NCBI GenBank assembly: GCA_964560875.1
Contig: CAZLMW010000037.1
Location: forward strand, 1 to 64,000
DNA length: 64,000 nucleotides
Source: CAZLMW01 sp964560875
Lineage (GTDB): Bacteria > Myxococcota_A > UBA9042
Reading direction: 5' to 3'
A program made the position numbers and the translations under genes. The stretch's first letter is position 1; the number at the start of each line of letters is the position of its first letter. Shown here piece by piece: positions 55,763 through 63,683 of this stretch. The notes beneath the pieces are model-generated. The model ran no database searches, was not told the origin of the DNA, and saw only the letters and a program-made list of their open reading frames with translations.

Positions 55763-57058
55763 TTAGAACGCCGTATGGAACTGCAACGTGTAGTGGTTCA
55801 TCCGGTATTCATCCGTGATGAGGATTCGATACTCGGGGCGCACCTCGAGGTAGGCGAACGGAAAGACCTCAAAACCGACCACGAACTGTTGCGTTGTCAC
55901 TGCCCCGCCCGACGTATTGACTTCCGTCATCGTCGCTTGTTCGCCGCGAACGTTGAAGTACAGCCACTCGAAGCCGGCCCGCACCGACAACATCGCCATC
56001 ATGTTGACGCCGGTCCAGTTGGGGCCCTTTTGGATCATCGCGCCTTCGACGATGAGCGAGCCGAGATTGCTCGCACCGACACCGAGGAAGGCGTTGATCA
56101 TTTGGAAGTCGCCTGCGCCGAAGACCGACCCGCCCAACCACGTGTTGATGCTGCCGGCCGAGCCGCCGTCGTCCTCTTCTTCGTCATCATCTTCACCGAA
56201 GTCGTCGTCATCGTCGTCGTCAAAGCCGTCGTCCGTGGGACCGCCTTCCCCCGACCCGCCGAAGATGATCTGGGGCATCACCATCACGCGTGCGCTGTAA
56301 GCGAATTTGCTGGACCCGACCGCGGCCGCCGCCGTTTGTTTGAGGTTGTCGACCATGAAGCCGCCGGCGTCGACCCGCAGCCACGAGATCGGCTGATAGC
56401 CCAATTCACCACCGATCTCAGCATAGTTGGGCGGAATCACAGGGCGTCGCGGGCTCGTTGCGTCTGCGCGGATGAGCATCGAGTGATCGTCGTGACGGAT
56501 GCCGAACGTGGGCTGAATCATGCCGACGCGTACAGTTGGCAGGTGCGCGGGGCCATGGACCTGGGCAAACGCCTCCCACGTCGCCTGACCGGGGAACGCG
56601 CGTTGGAGCGTCGCGAGGTTGTAGCTGCCCACGATGTCCAGCCACTCGACGGGCTTGATGCCCACGTATGGCTGCAGCTGCATCGGCACATAGAGGAAGT
56701 CGGGGAGCTCGGCGTCGCCCTTCTTGTCGCCCTTGGGACGGCCCATGCGCGCTAGCACGGACCGGATGTCGGCGCCAACAGTCACCGTGTCGCCACCGAA
56801 CGACGGTGAGCCGGTGTCGAACGACTTGACGCCCATCTTGGACCACGGGACTGCGCCCGTGTGTTGGCTGGTGCCGAAACCGATCGAGTTGCGCATGCCC
56901 CCGCCTTGGGCGGCGACGTGGCAGGTTGCGCACGGCGAGCCGGCGACGAGCGACATGCGGGGCAGGGCGTTGGCGGGCGGCGCGGCTGTCATAACTGCGA
57001 CCGCGAGTCCTACTGCGAAGACGGGCGCGCGCTTCAGCCAGGAAGAAACTGAGCTCAT
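55763..57058 (-). CDS. outer-membrane barrel with a c-type haem motif and an acidic loop
   Basis: The 431-residue protein has a signal peptide and near the mature N-terminus C43-A-T-C46-H47, a haem c site. The rest alternates as a beta-barrel (VRVGMIQPTFGIRHDDHS, YAEIGGELGYQPISWLRV) and ends in TLQFHTAF, an outer-membrane signature. Around residue 275 is an extreme acidic tract (DDGFDDDDDDDFGEDDDEEE) that may be an extracellular loop. Gene order after the Rieske gene (6 bp) suggests electron transfer across or to the outer membrane. Confidence 0.75.
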   Translation of the reverse strand: MSSVSSWLKRAPVFAVGLAVAVMTAAPPANALPRMSLVAGSPCATCHVAAQGGGMRNSIGFGTSQHTGAVPWSKMGVKSFDTGSPSFGGDTVTVGADIRSVLARMGRPKGDKKGDAELPDFLYVPMQLQPYVGIKPVEWLDIVGSYNLATLQRAFPGQATWEAFAQVHGPAHLPTVRVGMIQPTFGIRHDDHSMLIRADATSPRRPVIPPNYAEIGGELGYQPISWLRVDAGGFMVDNLKQTAAAAVGSSKFAYSARVMVMPQIIFGGSGEGGPTDDGFDDDDDDDFGEDDDEEEDDGGSAGSINTWLGGSVFGAGDFQMINAFLGVGASNLGSLIVEGAMIQKGPNWTGVNMMAMLSVRAGFEWLYFNVRGEQATMTEVNTSGGAVTTQQFVVGFEVFPFAYLEVRPEYRILITDEYRMNHYTLQFHTAF

Positions 57059-57064
57059 ACGTCG

Positions 57065-57628
57065 TTATCCGGCCTTGACGACGCCTTCGCCGGTCGCCTT
57101 GTCGAAAGTTACCTTCCAGGTCTTGGCAGCGGTCGCGTTGGCCCAGTCACCGGAGACCGATCCGTCGACGTAACTGCCGTCAACCTCAAAGCGGCTGCCG
57201 TGGCAGTTGCAGACGAGCTGCTTTTTCTTGTCGTCCCACACGCCGAGCTGGGCGAAGGGGCACGCCTGGTGTGGACACTTCTCCTCGTAGGCGAGCACCG
57301 TGAATTCGTCTTTGCGCAATAAGAAGAGCTTGAGGCCTTCCGCGTTGAGCGTCGCCGTGCCGCCGGGGACGGTCTTGAGGCCGGGATGCGTCGTCAGGTT
57401 GAACGGCGCGTCCTTCGTCAGGCCCGCGTTGGGGTCGGTCAGCAGCTCCGCCGATTCGCAGCCGACCAGGATCGCCGCACCGAGTGCACAGCCGCCGACG
57501 CCGACCTGCTCGAGAAACGTGCGTCGGCTGACGTGTCCGGCTGACGACTCGGCTGGTGTGCGCGGGTTGGCGACAACGGCCGCCCCGTTTTCACTCGCAG
57601 CCTCGCTCCGCGCGATGCTCTTCTTCAT
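57065..57628 (-). CDS. Tat-exported Rieske [2Fe-2S] protein
   Basis: The 187-residue protein has a Tat signal (SRRTFLEQVGVGGCALGAAI) and the Rieske boxes CPHQACPF and CNCHGSRF, which give the two Cys and two His cluster ligands. A canonical cytochrome b partner is not in this window, so it may act outside a bc1 complex. It lies 53 bp after cytochrome P460 and 6 bp before the haem-barrel gene. Confidence 0.88.
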   Translation of the reverse strand: MKKSIARSEAASENGAAVVANPRTPAESSAGHVSRRTFLEQVGVGGCALGAAILVGCESAELLTDPNAGLTKDAPFNLTTHPGLKTVPGGTATLNAEGLKLFLLRKDEFTVLAYEEKCPHQACPFAQLGVWDDKKKQLVCNCHGSRFEVDGSYVDGSVSGDWANATAAKTWKVTFDKATGEGVVKAG

Positions 57629-57681
57629 CGAAGTCTCTGCTCCCACTTTCGGTATGACGGGACGCTGTGAAGCGCGCCTGA

Positions 57682-58143
57682 TCAGCTCTTGGCCGCGCTG
57701 GCCGGCGTGCCGACGAAATCGGGCTTGTACCCACTGTGGCATCCGGCGCAACCGCTCGGGGCGTCGTCGGTGATCTCGCCGTATTCGTCGAGCTGCTGCC
57801 ACTTCCAGTTGCCGATGACGGGCGGGTCGCTCTCGGCCGTCTTCTTCATGGTCCAGTGCTTTTCGATCTCGCTGCAACCGCTGTCGGTGTAGCCTTCTTT
57901 GATCAGCACGGCGCCTTTGGGAAGCACTTTGCCCTGGGTGAACGCGTCGTAGGCTTCGGGGCTGATGTAGCTGATGACGTACTTGCCGCCGTGGCCGCCG
58001 CTCTTTTCGCACTTGGCCGTGATCTTCTTGTACTTCGACTTGTAGTCGGCCGGGGCGTACGCGGATGACGACCATTCACCTGCACAACCGGTGGCGAGCA
58101 GGGCGATTGCGGTGACGGAAACCGCGAGCAGCTTGGTTTGCAT
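57682..58143 (-). CDS. cytochrome P460-family lipoprotein
   Basis: The 153-residue product has a lipoprotein signal (ALLATGC) and a C-terminal haem motif C132-A-G-C135-H136. WKWQQLDEYGEI precedes it, as in cytochrome P460/c'-beta proteins. Such proteins oxidise hydroxylamine or NO, but many relatives are simple electron carriers. It is the first gene of the electron-transfer operon. Confidence 0.75.
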   Translation of the reverse strand: MQTKLLAVSVTAIALLATGCAGEWSSSAYAPADYKSKYKKITAKCEKSGGHGGKYVISYISPEAYDAFTQGKVLPKGAVLIKEGYTDSGCSEIEKHWTMKKTAESDPPVIGNWKWQQLDEYGEITDDAPSGCAGCHSGYKPDFVGTPASAAKS

Positions 58144-58543
58144 GGATTACTACCTCTTGGGACAGCTGGGGCCAGCTCGTCGGGCTGACACCCCCGGGAA
58201 GGGAGCGATCGGCGTTCGGAGCGGATCCGAGTCGCATCGATTCGAGTTGTGACCCGCGCCCACACCCAGATTTTGAGCGCAGCGTGCGTGACAGGGCTCG
58301 GACGGGCGTGCTTGCGGATTGTTACACGGCAATCTTGACGGGCGCCAGTCGTCGCGGGCTTGGTTTGATCGCGAATAACATCGCGACGCATGCGTTGGTG
58401 CGTAACGGCGCGCCGTGGGGCACGTCTATTTTGTTGCCGGCACGTTTTTCAAGCCGGACAATCAGGTCGGCGGGATTAACCTGCTGAATTTCAACGCCGT
58501 TCGGTGCAACACCTCCGGCGGCCACCTTGGGAAGGAGTAACAC
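58144..58543. promoter_or_regulatory. divergent promoter region of the electron-transfer operon
   Basis: A 400-bp intergenic span between the divergent cytochrome P460 and Gly-Cys-Lys protein genes. No coding frame is convincing. A hairpin near 58434-58462 (TGCCGGC...GCCGG) is the only structure noted. It probably holds promoters in both directions. Confidence 0.4.
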
Positions 58544-58783
58544 ATGGATGCCAAGAAGCTTGCGACATCGCTCGGCATTGCATTCGCCAGCCTCGCGCTC
58601 GGTGCCGCAACGGCGGTTGCCGATGTCAACGTCGACGCGACGACCATGACGGCGAAGGCCGGCTGCGGCGGCAAGGGCGGCTGTGGTGGCAAGGGCGGTT
58701 GCGGCGGCAAGAAGAAAGAGGCGCCCAAGAAAGACGCCAAGAAAGACGCGCCCAAGAAAGACGCGCCTAAAAAGGACAAATAA
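58544..58783 (+). CDS. small secreted Gly-Cys-Lys-rich protein
   Basis: The 79-residue product has a clear signal peptide (LGIAFASLALGAATAVAD) and a mature part with three GCGGKG units (AGCGGKGGCGGKGGCGG) and a Lys/Pro/Ala/Asp tail of KKDAPKKDAPKK repeats. GGAGTAA precedes the start by a few bases. Cys-rich Gly/Lys exported peptides include bufferin-like RiPP precursors made with MNIO enzymes, but no such enzyme is seen here. It may bind metals or be a redox peptide. Confidence 0.7.
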   Translation: MDAKKLATSLGIAFASLALGAATAVADVNVDATTMTAKAGCGGKGGCGGKGGCGGKKKEAPKKDAKKDAPKKDAPKKDK

Positions 58784-58803
58784 TCGCGCTCTTTGTGCGC
58801 GTT

Positions 58804-59634
58804 TCATCGGAACGCCGACGCCGCGGTGGTCATTGAGTTGGCCGCCGCGGTGTTCGTTTTGGCGCGTCCTGCCAGCCCGTCTTGGGCGGCACGACCGAGC
58901 ATCGGTACCTCGAAACCGTGTGACCACCAGATTCCGCCAGCAAGCCCCTCCACAACCAGTTCGGGATACGCGGGCAACATGGCGGACAGGTTGAGCGAGT
59001 CCATGTCGCCCAGCTCGATTTGAGCCCCGACAAACACGTCGACGGCCGGTTCGGCGAATGTGCCCCAGACGTCGACTTCCGCGAACACAGCTAACTCTTC
59101 GGACATGGGCCTCTCGAGCACCAGCGGGATGAAGTAGGAATGATCGCCTGGGGCGCGGAGCGGGAGGTTCCACACGACGTTCCAGTTGAGCTTCCATGCG
59201 TCTTTGACGATCCACCACGTGTGGAAGATCCCGGGCATCAACGAGATCGGATCGGCGTCGACGTGGCCCGGAACGAAGACACCGACCGAAACGCACAGGG
59301 TCTCCGACAGCGCGTATCGCGGTTGGATGTAGGCCAGGTCCGCCGTCCAGGTTTCGGTCTCCTGGGTCGTCGCGAGGGTGATCAGCAGGTCGACCTTGTC
59401 GGTCAGCCCGATCTGGTTCTGCCATTGCCAGTACAGGTACCAGTCTGGTTTGGCGGCGGCCAGTACCGCGGGCACGAAGTAGAACTCACCGGGCCCCGCG
59501 ATTTCGCCGCCCCAGTCGTTGTAGCCATCAGCGGCCGCGGGGCAGGGTGATGCGAGCACGGCCAAAGTCGCGCAGACCGCGATGATCCACGGCGCGGATC
59601 GGGCCGGCCGAGCGGGACTATGCATGGTCAGCAT
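58804..59634 (-). CDS. outer-membrane barrel protein next to the electron-transfer cluster
   Basis: The 276-residue product has a signal peptide and alternating strands (VDLLITLATTQETETWTADL, YALSETLCVSVGVFVPGH, WNVVWNLPL). The C-terminal 35 residues beyond LVVEGLAGGIWWSHG are Ala/Thr-rich and unusual for a barrel end. No family recognised; a transporter role is inferred. ATG 59634 or 59625 can start it. Confidence 0.65.
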   Translation of the reverse strand: MLTMHSPARPARSAPWIIAVCATLAVLASPCPAAADGYNDWGGEIAGPGEFYFVPAVLAAAKPDWYLYWQWQNQIGLTDKVDLLITLATTQETETWTADLAYIQPRYALSETLCVSVGVFVPGHVDADPISLMPGIFHTWWIVKDAWKLNWNVVWNLPLRAPGDHSYFIPLVLERPMSEELAVFAEVDVWGTFAEPAVDVFVGAQIELGDMDSLNLSAMLPAYPELVVEGLAGGIWWSHGFEVPMLGRAAQDGLAGRAKTNTAAANSMTTAASAFR

Positions 59635-59673
59635 CTTGCCGGATGACGCCCGGAGCCGCTACAAGCCGCCGCC

Positions 59674-60768
59674 ATGAGCAAGCGAATCGTCATCGTTGGC
59701 GGCGGCGTGATGGGATCGTCGTCGGCGTGGTTGTTGGCGCGGTCCGGGTGCGACGTTGTCGTCCTCGAAAAGGCTGTGCCTGGCGCCGAAGCATCAAGCG
59801 CCGCGGCCGGCATCCTCGGCGCTCAGATCGAGTGTTCCGGACCCGGGCCGATGCTCGATTTGTGCCTGCGCAGTCGGCAGATGTGGCCATCGTTCGCGGC
59901 GCAATTGCGCGAGGCTTCCGGTATCGACCCTGGCTTTCTGCCGTGCGGGGCCGCCGACGTCGCGTTCACCGAATCTCAGCTCGACCACCTGCGCGACGGT
60001 GCCAGGTGGATGGCCGCCGCGGGCCTGCGCGCTTCCCTCGTTGACGGCGACGAATTGTGTGCGCATGAACCTGCGATCGGGCCAGCTGCCATCGGTGGGC
60101 TCGTTGTGCCCGATGATCACCAGGTTGACCCGCCGTTGTTGGTTCGCGCCGTGGCGTCTGCCGCCGCTCGGGCAGGTGCCCGGTTTGTGCCTCACCAGGC
60201 GGTGGAGTCGGTCAACTATGTCGATTCGCGGGCCGTGTCCGTCACGACTGCGACCCGCACCTGGGCAGCCGACGAAGTGGTCATCGCGACCGGTGCCTGG
60301 ACGTCCCGTGTGCCCGGATTGGCCGCCACGCGGGCTCGCATCACGCCGCAGCACGGCCAGCTCGCGATGCTCGACACACGTCCGCCGGTCCTGCGTCGCG
60401 TCGTGGTCAGCGGTCGCACCTACGTCGTTCCGCGTGCCGATGGGCGGGTCGTCATCGGCGCGACGTCGGAGGACACCGGGTTCGCCAAGAAGGTCACAGC
60501 GAGTGGACTGACCGCGCTCCTGGCCGAAGCGATTCGCATGGTTCCGGCGCTCGGAGCTGCAACGTTCGTCGACGCTTGGAGCGGACTGCGACCGCGATCG
60601 TCCGACGATCTCCCGATGATCGGGCCTCATGGGTCGATCGCCGGCCTTCACCTCGCGGCCGGCCACCATCGCAATGGAATCCTGCTTGCGCCCGTGACCG
60701 CGCATATCGTGGCTGCGTCTGTGCTCGGTGAGGACATCGGTTTCGACACCTCCCCGTTTGTGCCGTAG
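59674..60768 (+). CDS. thiO: FAD-dependent glycine/D-amino-acid oxidase (ThiO-like)
   Basis: The 364-residue oxidase has the FAD Rossmann motif IVIVGGGVMGSSSAWLLARS, EASSAAAGILG, a central ATGAWTSRVPGL, and FVDAWSGLRPRSSDDLPMIG near the end. ThiO oxidises glycine to iminoglycine for thiazole synthesis; no other thi gene is visible nearby, so another D-amino-acid substrate is possible. Confidence 0.88.
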   Translation: MSKRIVIVGGGVMGSSSAWLLARSGCDVVVLEKAVPGAEASSAAAGILGAQIECSGPGPMLDLCLRSRQMWPSFAAQLREASGIDPGFLPCGAADVAFTESQLDHLRDGARWMAAAGLRASLVDGDELCAHEPAIGPAAIGGLVVPDDHQVDPPLLVRAVASAAARAGARFVPHQAVESVNYVDSRAVSVTTATRTWAADEVVIATGAWTSRVPGLAATRARITPQHGQLAMLDTRPPVLRRVVVSGRTYVVPRADGRVVIGATSEDTGFAKKVTASGLTALLAEAIRMVPALGAATFVDAWSGLRPRSSDDLPMIGPHGSIAGLHLAAGHHRNGILLAPVTAHIVAASVLGEDIGFDTSPFVP

Positions 60769-60782
60769 CGAACGGGCGGCAG

Positions 60783-60810
60783 CTACTCCCTGTTCCCTAC
60801 TCCCTACTCC
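60783..60810. repeat. 7-bp tandem repeats (CTACTCC)
   Basis: Four heptamers in tandem (CTACTCC, CTGTTCC, CTACTCC, CTACTCC). The last unit overlaps the stop codon of the minus-strand barrel lipoprotein gene. They are like the short tandem repeats seen in cyanobacteria and other genomes. Confidence 0.7.
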
Positions 60811-61538
60811 GCCGTTTTCGCGGAGGGCTCGTCCGCGCCGAATCGATAGCCGAGAGTCAGCCCAACCAGCCGCATCGAATCGTCCGCGTGGTAGTTGCTG
60901 AAGTTGGCCGCGCCGCCGTGGATGACGCCGAAGAACCCAGCGTAGTCGACGCGAGCGCCGCCGCCGCCTTGCATCCAATCGGTTGTCGGTGGCTTATGCT
61001 CGGCGTTGCGCCCGGGGGCCCATCCACGCTGCGCGCGGCCTTCCACGAACACGGTCAGCCAGTCCCACGGGGTCGCGATCACGGCGCCCACGTCGATGTA
61101 GCCGGCGTAGACCTCCGGAGTGCGGTTGTCGTCTTCTTTCCATGCGGGGTAGCGACCGCCGACGCCTCCAGCCGCGCCAAAACCGAGGGTCAGCCGGACC
61201 GGATCGCCAGATTGACCAAGTCGGTGACGCAGGCCCGCCCCGCCCATCAGGAACCCGTATTCGTCGCCGGGCACGTCGTTGAGCAGCACGTGGACGTCGG
61301 CGACGGTGTCCTTTGCGACGTTGATGTGGCTTGTGGCCTGCCACGCCCCGCCGTTGATGCGGCTGGCGGAGACCTCGACCCCTTTGTCGAACGCCTTCGA
61401 CGCCGAATACCCGAATTCACCGGTGGCTGGCGGCGCCATGGCCGCCCCGCATCCGGCAAGTGAGCCAGCGCCCGCGAGGATCGAGAACCAAAAGAGCAAT
61501 GACAGCAGACTCGGAATCGCAATTGTGCGGCGATGCAT
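60804..61538 (-). CDS. barrel-like lipoprotein
   Basis: The 244-residue product has a lipoprotein signal (AGAGSLAGC) and a beta-rich region with strands such as EYGFLMGGAGLRHRLGQSGD and PVRLTLGFGAAGGVGGRYP, ending VGLTLGYRFGAD. ATG 61538 follows GGGAG. No family recognised; outer-membrane localisation is inferred. Confidence 0.65.
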   Translation of the reverse strand: MHRRTIAIPSLLSLLFWFSILAGAGSLAGCGAAMAPPATGEFGYSASKAFDKGVEVSASRINGGAWQATSHINVAKDTVADVHVLLNDVPGDEYGFLMGGAGLRHRLGQSGDPVRLTLGFGAAGGVGGRYPAWKEDDNRTPEVYAGYIDVGAVIATPWDWLTVFVEGRAQRGWAPGRNAEHKPPTTDWMQGGGGARVDYAGFFGVIHGGAANFSNYHADDSMRLVGLTLGYRFGADEPSAKTAE

Positions 61539-61745
61539 GGGCTTCTCCCGAAGCACGGCGCGCGATGCCCCTTGGAGCGCGACGTGACGGGGAGATGATG
61601 TTCAAGGTCCGTGCCAAGCGACGGCGACCGGCTTCATGGCTTCGTTTGCAGCGAAAAACACGGTCGCGCGAGGTCGTGATTCGGGGTGCCCGTGCTCCAA
61701 TGGTGGCGCAACGTTGCCCTGCCCAGACCAAGGTGCAGCGCCGGG

Positions 61746-62360
61746 CTATCCTGCCGCCGGGCGCCAACCGTTGAGCGCTTTTTCCGCGAGCTGCAGCCGG
61801 TCCTGACCCCAGAAATGCAGGCCGTCGACGAAAAACGCGGGCGCGCCGCATCCGCCGCGGTCAAACAAGTCGTCTGTGTTGACGAACAGGCGCGCTTTCA
61901 CGGCCGGGTCCTTGGTGCCTTCAAGCAACGCCCGCGCATCCAGGCCGGCGGCGGCCAACACATCGGCGAGGACCGATGGATCGTTGATGTCGAGGTCATC
62001 GGCCCAGTAGGCCTTGAAAATAGCCGCGGCGGCTGCTCGGTGATCGTCGCCGTCGAGCTGCAGAACGATTCGCAACGCCCGGATCGTGTTCATCGGGAAC
62101 CGTGACGGCCACTTGAACGCCATCTCGCGGACCTCAGCCCAGCGGTGCAGGTCCGTGTTCAGCCACGCACGTTTGGCCGGTGATGCTTCCTGGATCGGGA
62201 CCAGCGCGGAACCGAGCTTGTTGAACAGCCCGCCGAGGAAAAACGGTTTCCAGACCACCTCGGCACCGGTTCGTTCCGCAACCCGCTGGACCTCTTCGAG
62301 CGCGAGATAGGCGTAGGGTGACGAGAAGTCGTAGAAATACTCGATGGTGCGATCGCTCAT
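61746..62360 (-). CDS. DsbA-fold isomerase, 2-hydroxychromene-2-carboxylate isomerase/GST-kappa type
   Basis: The 204-residue protein begins DRTIEYFYDFSSPYAYLALE, the HCCA isomerase signature in which Ser replaces the DsbA cysteine pair, and has GGCGAPAFFVDGLHFWGQDR near the end. It would act with glutathione or a small thiol on an aromatic or xenobiotic substrate. A paralogue lies immediately upstream. Confidence 0.85.
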   Translation of the reverse strand: MSDRTIEYFYDFSSPYAYLALEEVQRVAERTGAEVVWKPFFLGGLFNKLGSALVPIQEASPAKRAWLNTDLHRWAEVREMAFKWPSRFPMNTIRALRIVLQLDGDDHRAAAAAIFKAYWADDLDINDPSVLADVLAAAGLDARALLEGTKDPAVKARLFVNTDDLFDRGGCGAPAFFVDGLHFWGQDRLQLAEKALNGWRPAAG

Positions 62361-62405
62361 GTGTTCCTCGTTGCGGCGTTGGTGGTCGGCTCGTTCGGGT
62401 GGGCG

Positions 62406-63047
62406 TCAAGCATCCTGGTTGAAATCGAAGGCCCGCTGCTGCTCGGTCGGTTTCCAGCCGCGGGTCGCGCGCTTGACCATCTCGATGCGGTCCTGACCCC
62501 AGAACAACTCGCCGTCGACAACCCACGCTGGGGCGCCGAAAACGCCCGCGTCGATCGCGTTGTCTGTACAAGCGAACAGCGCCTTCTTGATCGCTGGCGT
62601 ACGTGATTTGGCAACGATTGACGGCCCGTCGAGTCCAAGCCCGTTCAGCGCATCGCACAGGAGGTCGGGGTCGCTGATGTCCGCGCTGTCTTGCCAGTAC
62701 AGGCGATACAACGCCGCCATCACATCGGCCTTGCTGTCGTCGGGCGACGCAAGGAACACGCGGAGCGCTTCGACGGTGCGGTTGGGGTGGCGGAACGGCT
62801 TATTCAAGGGCACGTCGAAGAGCGCGGCCCAGCGGATCAAGTCGTTGCGATTATGACGTTTCTTCGGCGCGTTGAGAGTCGTCGACATGTTCTGGGCCTG
62901 GCCCAGGTGTAAAAAGACGCCGCCGAGGAGGAAAGGTCGCAGACGGATTTCAGCGCCCGTTTCTGCGGCGATGGCGGACAGCTGCGTAGACCCCAGGTAG
63001 GCGTAGGGACACGAGAAGTCGAAATAGAAGTCGATCGGGTGCGCCAT
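62406..63047 (-). CDS. DsbA-fold isomerase paralogue
   Basis: The 213-residue protein opens HPIDFYFDFSCPYAYLGSTQ, so the active-site position is SCPY rather than the SSPY of its neighbour. GVFGAPAWVVDGELFWGQDR near the end shows the same fold. The Cys could give glutathione or redox chemistry. ATG 63065 would add six residues. It starts 46 bp after the small basic protein. Confidence 0.85.
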   Translation of the reverse strand: MAHPIDFYFDFSCPYAYLGSTQLSAIAAETGAEIRLRPFLLGGVFLHLGQAQNMSTTLNAPKKRHNRNDLIRWAALFDVPLNKPFRHPNRTVEALRVFLASPDDSKADVMAALYRLYWQDSADISDPDLLCDALNGLGLDGPSIVAKSRTPAIKKALFACTDNAIDAGVFGAPAWVVDGELFWGQDRIEMVKRATRGWKPTEQQRAFDFNQDA

Positions 63048-63092
63048 CGAACGCGTGCTCGCCATCGAATGAATTCTTCGATGAGGGCGGTC

Positions 63093-63290
63093 TTACGCTT
63101 TGGCTTCGGCGGCCTTCTTTTCGGCGGCGAGGAAAGCGCGCAGACCGACAAATTTCTCCTTGCGGGCGCGGCGCAGTTTGGAGCGCTGCTGCAGGGTCAA
63201 CTCGGTCTCCCGGGCCTTCAGGCGGCGACGCTGAGCGCGCTTGAGCGACTTGCGGAGGTTGCGGTTTTCGATGTTCTTGGTGTTGGCCAT
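63093..63290 (-). CDS. small highly basic protein
   Basis: The 65-residue product is Lys/Arg-rich (KSLKRAQRRRLKARETELTL) and alpha-helical, with an acidic-hydrophobic end (LAAEKKAAEAKA). It resembles ribosome-associated or nucleic-acid-binding basic proteins but no family is claimed. It starts at ATG 63290. Confidence 0.7.
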   Translation of the reverse strand: MANTKNIENRNLRKSLKRAQRRRLKARETELTLQQRSKLRRARKEKFVGLRAFLAAEKKAAEAKA

Positions 63291-63683
63291 TTTCGTTTCC
63301 GTTGGTGCTTTCGTATGGCTGTTCGGTGCAGCCGCCAGTCCGCGAGACACAGCGACGGGCCGGCGCGTATACCGCACGCTCGCGACACAACACAAGCAAA
63401 AGCCCCGCCGANNNNNNNNNNNNNNNNNNNNNNNNNNNNNNNNNNNNNNNNNNNNNNNNNNNNNNNNNNNNNNNNNNNNNNNNNNNNNNNNNNNNNNNNN
63501 NNNNNNNNNNNAGACGACTCGCATGCGCGCGATCGAATTGGCCAAAAGCCTTACGAGGGTCTATAACCGCCTCGATATTCGCCCAGAAACCGCTGCGCAC
63601 AGTCCCGAGTGGACACAGCACAGACTGGAAACCAGACCGACTGGCCACAGCTCCTCGCGGCCAGAATTACCGGAAGGAAGATC
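63291..63683. other. intergenic region with gap
   Basis: No supported gene. Read on the minus strand, sequence just left of the gap (GGCGGGGCTTTTGC) resembles the 3' half of a Rho-independent terminator, so a small transcript may lie inside the gap. TATAG near 63560 (minus strand) is a possible -10. Both are weak. Confidence 0.3.
63412..63511. other. assembly gap (100 N)
   Basis: Exactly 100 N in the intergenic region before the last gene. Confidence 0.95.
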
